From Tragulus kanchil (taxonomy: Eukaryota > Chordata > Mammalia > Artiodactyla > Tragulidae): a stretch of DNA of 64,000 bases. The position numbers and the translations under genes were made by a program. The DNA lies in NCBI GenBank assembly GCA_022376925.1, contig JAIOJX010000005.1:90617001-90681000 (forward strand). The letters are read 5' to 3'. Of the stretch, positions 60,795 to 64,000 are shown piece by piece. The notes under the pieces were generated by a model, which worked only from the letters and a program-made list of their open reading frames with translations, ran no database searches and had not been told where the DNA came from. How positions within the stretch are numbered: the first letter of the stretch is position 1; each line of letters begins with the position of its first letter.

Positions 60795-63469
60795 AGAGGA
60801 AAATGTCAAGAAATCAAAAGGATAGATTGCCATAGCTGCTCCACTATAGCTGATGAGATGGAGCCATCAGGTGAAGTAAAAGGTGTGAATCTGGGGATGG
60901 GTAGAAAATCACGCTTCAGGAAAGGAGATGAGGCAAGTTTAGGATGCCCCTGTTCCAGGAAAAAGTCTTCAGTGGATGAGGGACTGTGTGTACGCTCCTC
61001 CCCTGAACTGGATGGCATTCTGAATTTGCTTAGAAAGCAGGTTTTCACCAAAGTTTCAGTGTGATGGGCAGACCAAATAGAAATGGATTGTTTAAAGATA
61101 CCCCACATGCATGCTCCAGTCCAGCTCTGGCGAAAGGCACTGGAGCAGTGTTCACATGTCTGCAGACTCTAAAGTTCTTGAAGTGCCCTTTTGGTAGGAT
61201 GAGGGAGGAATTTGCAGAGGCAGCCACTTCCAAGCCTCTTCTGGGGCCTTCTTGGCTGAGAGAGATGTCTTGGGCAAGTGGAGATTAGAGAAGAGGGGGA
61301 AGTTGGTGGAAACAGTTTATTTAAGATTGGAGTTAGTGAGAGGTTGAATCTGGCCTCTTTGAGAGTGTGAACCACCCAAAAGGAGCAAAACTTACATAAA
61401 GCAGAATCTTTGGCTTCTTGCATACTGTGAGCAGTTGAGGGTGTTTTTGTTTGGGAAGGAGGATGGGGGAGTGACTATGAAAGGGTTATCTGTTTAACAC
61501 TTGACCATATTCAAAGTAGGTCTGTAAATTGTACACAAACACGTTCATTCCTGGTATGTAAGATCAGAGGCCGCTGAACACTTGGCGTGAAGAGTTGTGC
61601 GAGATGGTGGTTTTCTTGGCACTTCCCTCAACTAACACTGACATCTCACCAAGTATGTTTTGTGAAAAGTTCTGTGGCCTCAGAGTCCAATTTTAAAATT
61701 GTTTTGAATGACAGCCACTATTAGCTGTGATGAGGCGAAACATTAACTGGAAAAAGTACACAGTGTGCTCTCACCTACCATCCCTGCCAGCTAGCCACAT
61801 CATTAACATGCAGAATCCCCATACAGGGGATTGATCTCCCCCCTGTTGAGATCAAAACAGTTTCCCAGCCCGGAGAAGAGAGGAAAATGTCAAGAAATCA
61901 AAAGGATAGATTGCCATAGCTGCTCCACTATAGCTGATGAGATGGAGCCATCAGGTGAAGTAAAAGGTGTGAATCTGGGGATGGGTAGAAAATCACGCTT
62001 CAGGAAAGGAGATGAGGCAAGTTTAGGATGCCCCTGTTCCAGGAAAAAGTCTTCAGTGGATGAGGGACTGTGTGTACGCTCCTCCCCTGAACTGGATGGC
62101 ATTCTGAATTTGCTTAGAAAGCAGGTTTTCACCAAAGTTTCAGTGTGATGGGCAGACCAAATAGAAATGGATTGTTTAAAGATACCCCACATGCATGCTC
62201 CAGTCCAGCTCTGGCGAAAGGCACTGGAGCAGTGTTCACATGTCTGCAGACTCTAAAGTTCTTGAAGTGCCCTTTTGGTAGGATGAGGGAGGAATTTGCA
62301 GAGGCAGCCACTTCCAAGCCTCTTCTGGGGCCTTCTTGGCTGAGAGAGATGTCTTGGGCAAGTGGAGATTAGAGAAGAGGGGGAAGTTGGTGGAAACAGT
62401 TTATTTAAGATTGGAGTTAGTGAGAGGTTGAATCTGGCCTCTTTGAGAGTGTGAACCACCCAAAAGGAGCAAAACTTACATAAAGCAGAATCTTTGGCTT
62501 CTTGCATACTGTGAGCAGTTGAGGGTGTTTTTGTTTGGGAAGGAGGATGGGGGAGTGACTATGAAAGGGTTATCTGTTTAACACTTGACCATATTCAAAG
62601 TAGGTCTGTAAATTGTACACAAACACGTTCATTCCTGGTATGTAAGATCAGAGGCCGCTGAACACTTGGCGTGAAGAGTTGTGCGAGATGGTGGTTTTCT
62701 TGGCACTTCCCTCAACTAACACTGACATCTCACCAAGTATGTTTTGTGAAAAGTTCTGTGGCCTCAGAGTCCAATTTTAAAATTGTTTTGAATGACAGCC
62801 TATAGGTACCAGAGGCCTCTCCACTCTTCTTTAATCTCTGGTTAATATATAAAGGGAAACAAATAAGAGTGCTTGTGGTTTCCTGAGTTCCCTAATACTT
62901 GGCAGGTGTTACCAAGGCAAATGCAGAGGAGAGATTCCTTTAAGCTTGTGAGAGATCTGTTGGAGTTAACTCATTTTAGGGCACATTGTGATTGGTGGGT
63001 CTGACCTCTGGAGTATAATTTGAGAGGAAAAATAAGTGCGATTGACTGTGTGAAGTAAGTCTAGAGATGGAAGTAAGGATTTCTTTGAACAACACTGTGC
63101 TGCAGTTGAAGTTAAGGGTAAGCTTGCACAATCCCTGACAACACTTAACTGAAAACACAGCCCTTGATGGTAGCTGCCCAGGAATTTTGTGACAAGGCTT
63201 AGAGATCAGTTAAGTGAAGGCCTTGGTAGATTTCTCACTACTTTATTTGAAGAGAAGGTGGTATCACAATCCTACTCTTGCCTTCATGGTTTACTAGTTT
63301 CTCTGATTATGGTATTAACTTGGATGTTTCTGACCACAAAAGGGTGGATGTGTTTTCCTTGAACATATTCAGGAAGGTACCTTGCTAATCAACCACACCC
63401 TGGGAAGAAAGAGGCTTAAGTCCTAAAAACAAACAAACAAACAAAAAAAAACAGAACAAAAAAACTTTT

Positions 63470-63890
63470 TTAGAGTAGTTTTATGTTTGCAGCAAACTTA
63501 AGCAGAAGGTACCAGGATTTTCCAACTACTCCCCACCCTACCTCTCCTCCTCCGTTGTCAACATCCCCCACCTGAATGGTGCATTTGTTACAATCGATGA
63601 ACCAACAGTGAAACATAATCACCTAAAGTCTGTAGGGATCCTTCTTGGTGTTGTATAGTCTAGGGGTTTGGACAAATACACAGTGACATGTAGCACCATG
63701 ATAGTGTACAGAGCAGGTCCAGGGCCCTAGTACCCGCCCCCTCCCCGTCCCCACCCATATTCTGCCTTTTCATCCCTCCCTCCCCACCACTAATCTTTTT
63801 ATTGTTCCATCCAGAAAGTCATATAGTTGGAATCATACAATCTGTACTATTTTCAGATGGACATCTTTCACTTAATAATATGCATTTTAG
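63470..63890 (-). repeat. Old L1M-type relic in CCDC6 intron 1
   Basis: gcagcaaacttaagcagaag, cattgttacaatcgatgaac-like text, ggtttggacaaatacacagt and catatagttggaatcataca follow reversed L1M 3' UTR sequence in order. Confidence 0.65.
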
Positions 63891-63892
63891 GG

Positions 63893-63950
63893 GGCACTGG
63901 TTCGATCCCTGGCCCGGGAGGATCTCATGTAGTGCGGAGCTGCTAGACTA
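63893..63950 (+). mobile_element. Long-tail SINE, internal fragment
   Basis: ggcactggttcgatccctgg, ggatctcatgtagtgcggag. Both ends are missing. The sequence then jumps to DNA matching 62870, so it marks a tandem-pair junction. Confidence 0.8.
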
Positions 63951-64000
63951 TGCTTGTGGTTTCCTGAGTTCCCTAATACTTGGCAGGTGTTACCAAGGCA

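Larger units (their letters stand above)
62870..64000. repeat. Tandem pair 21 (62870-63950 / 63951-), period 1081, cut by window edge
   Basis: The last 50 bases of the window repeat 62870-62919 exactly, following a SINE fragment. Confidence 0.9.

Overview
The window is nuclear DNA of a ruminant artiodactyl. The evidence is a BovB (RTE-clade) LINE, Bov-A monomers, many tRNA-Glu-derived cetartiodactyl SINEs and a cetartiodactyl-type L1. The commonest SINE here has a body and tail that I do not recognise as ordinary pecoran Bov-tA, so a lineage outside the well-studied bovids, such as a basal ruminant, is possible; this is inference. No prokaryotic or viral genome organisation is present.

Only one host protein-coding gene can be supported: the CpG-island promoter, exon 1 and start of intron 1 of CCDC6, on the + strand near the right end. 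Exon 1 appears twice, at 57171-57479 and 58276-58584. The rest is intergenic DNA upstream of the gene. By conserved mammalian gene order this is probably the ANK3-CCDC6 interval, which fits the lack of other exons.

The dominant structural fact is that the window is full of direct tandem pairs. I count 20 complete pairs and one cut off by the right edge, each with a period of about 1.07-1.27 kb. They begin near 272, 2400, 5361, 8798, 14226, 16155, 19907, 22968, 29271, 32667, 35826, 41247, 43561, 45478, 49527, 51449, 53647, 56425, 58575, 60630 and 62870. Boundaries ignore the biology: they cut SINEs, an L1 ORF, BovB and CCDC6. Removing one copy restores an intact element each time. The copy edges facing the junction carry small deletions or short filler. 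This is the signature of unmerged contig or read overlaps in an assembly, not of real duplication. By my addition about 22-23 kb of the 64 kb is redundant, so the real locus is about 41 kb.

Layout. 1-8100: intergenic DNA with SINEs and one old interspersed repeat. 8150-8315: short L1 3' tail. 8600-9216: L2-like relic. 9231-17230 (with duplicated 3' part to 18388): a long L1 with an intact ORF1, a disabled ORF2 and a SINE inside ORF2. 19650-22000: L2 relic with SINEs. 22300-22730: GC-rich patch. 22970-25450: MIR, DNA-transposon and LTR relics. 25500-35000: SINEs, Bov-A and old L1. 35826-38340: a CpG-rich solo ERV LTR inside a MIR, a CA repeat and a SINE. 38340-45700: old L1, SINEs, a U6 snRNA retropseudogene and a 5'-truncated L1 with a 23-bp target-site duplication. 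46100-51450: BovB on the minus strand with nested SINEs. 51450-56400: mostly unrecognised upstream DNA. 56425-64000: CCDC6 promoter, exon 1 and intron 1.
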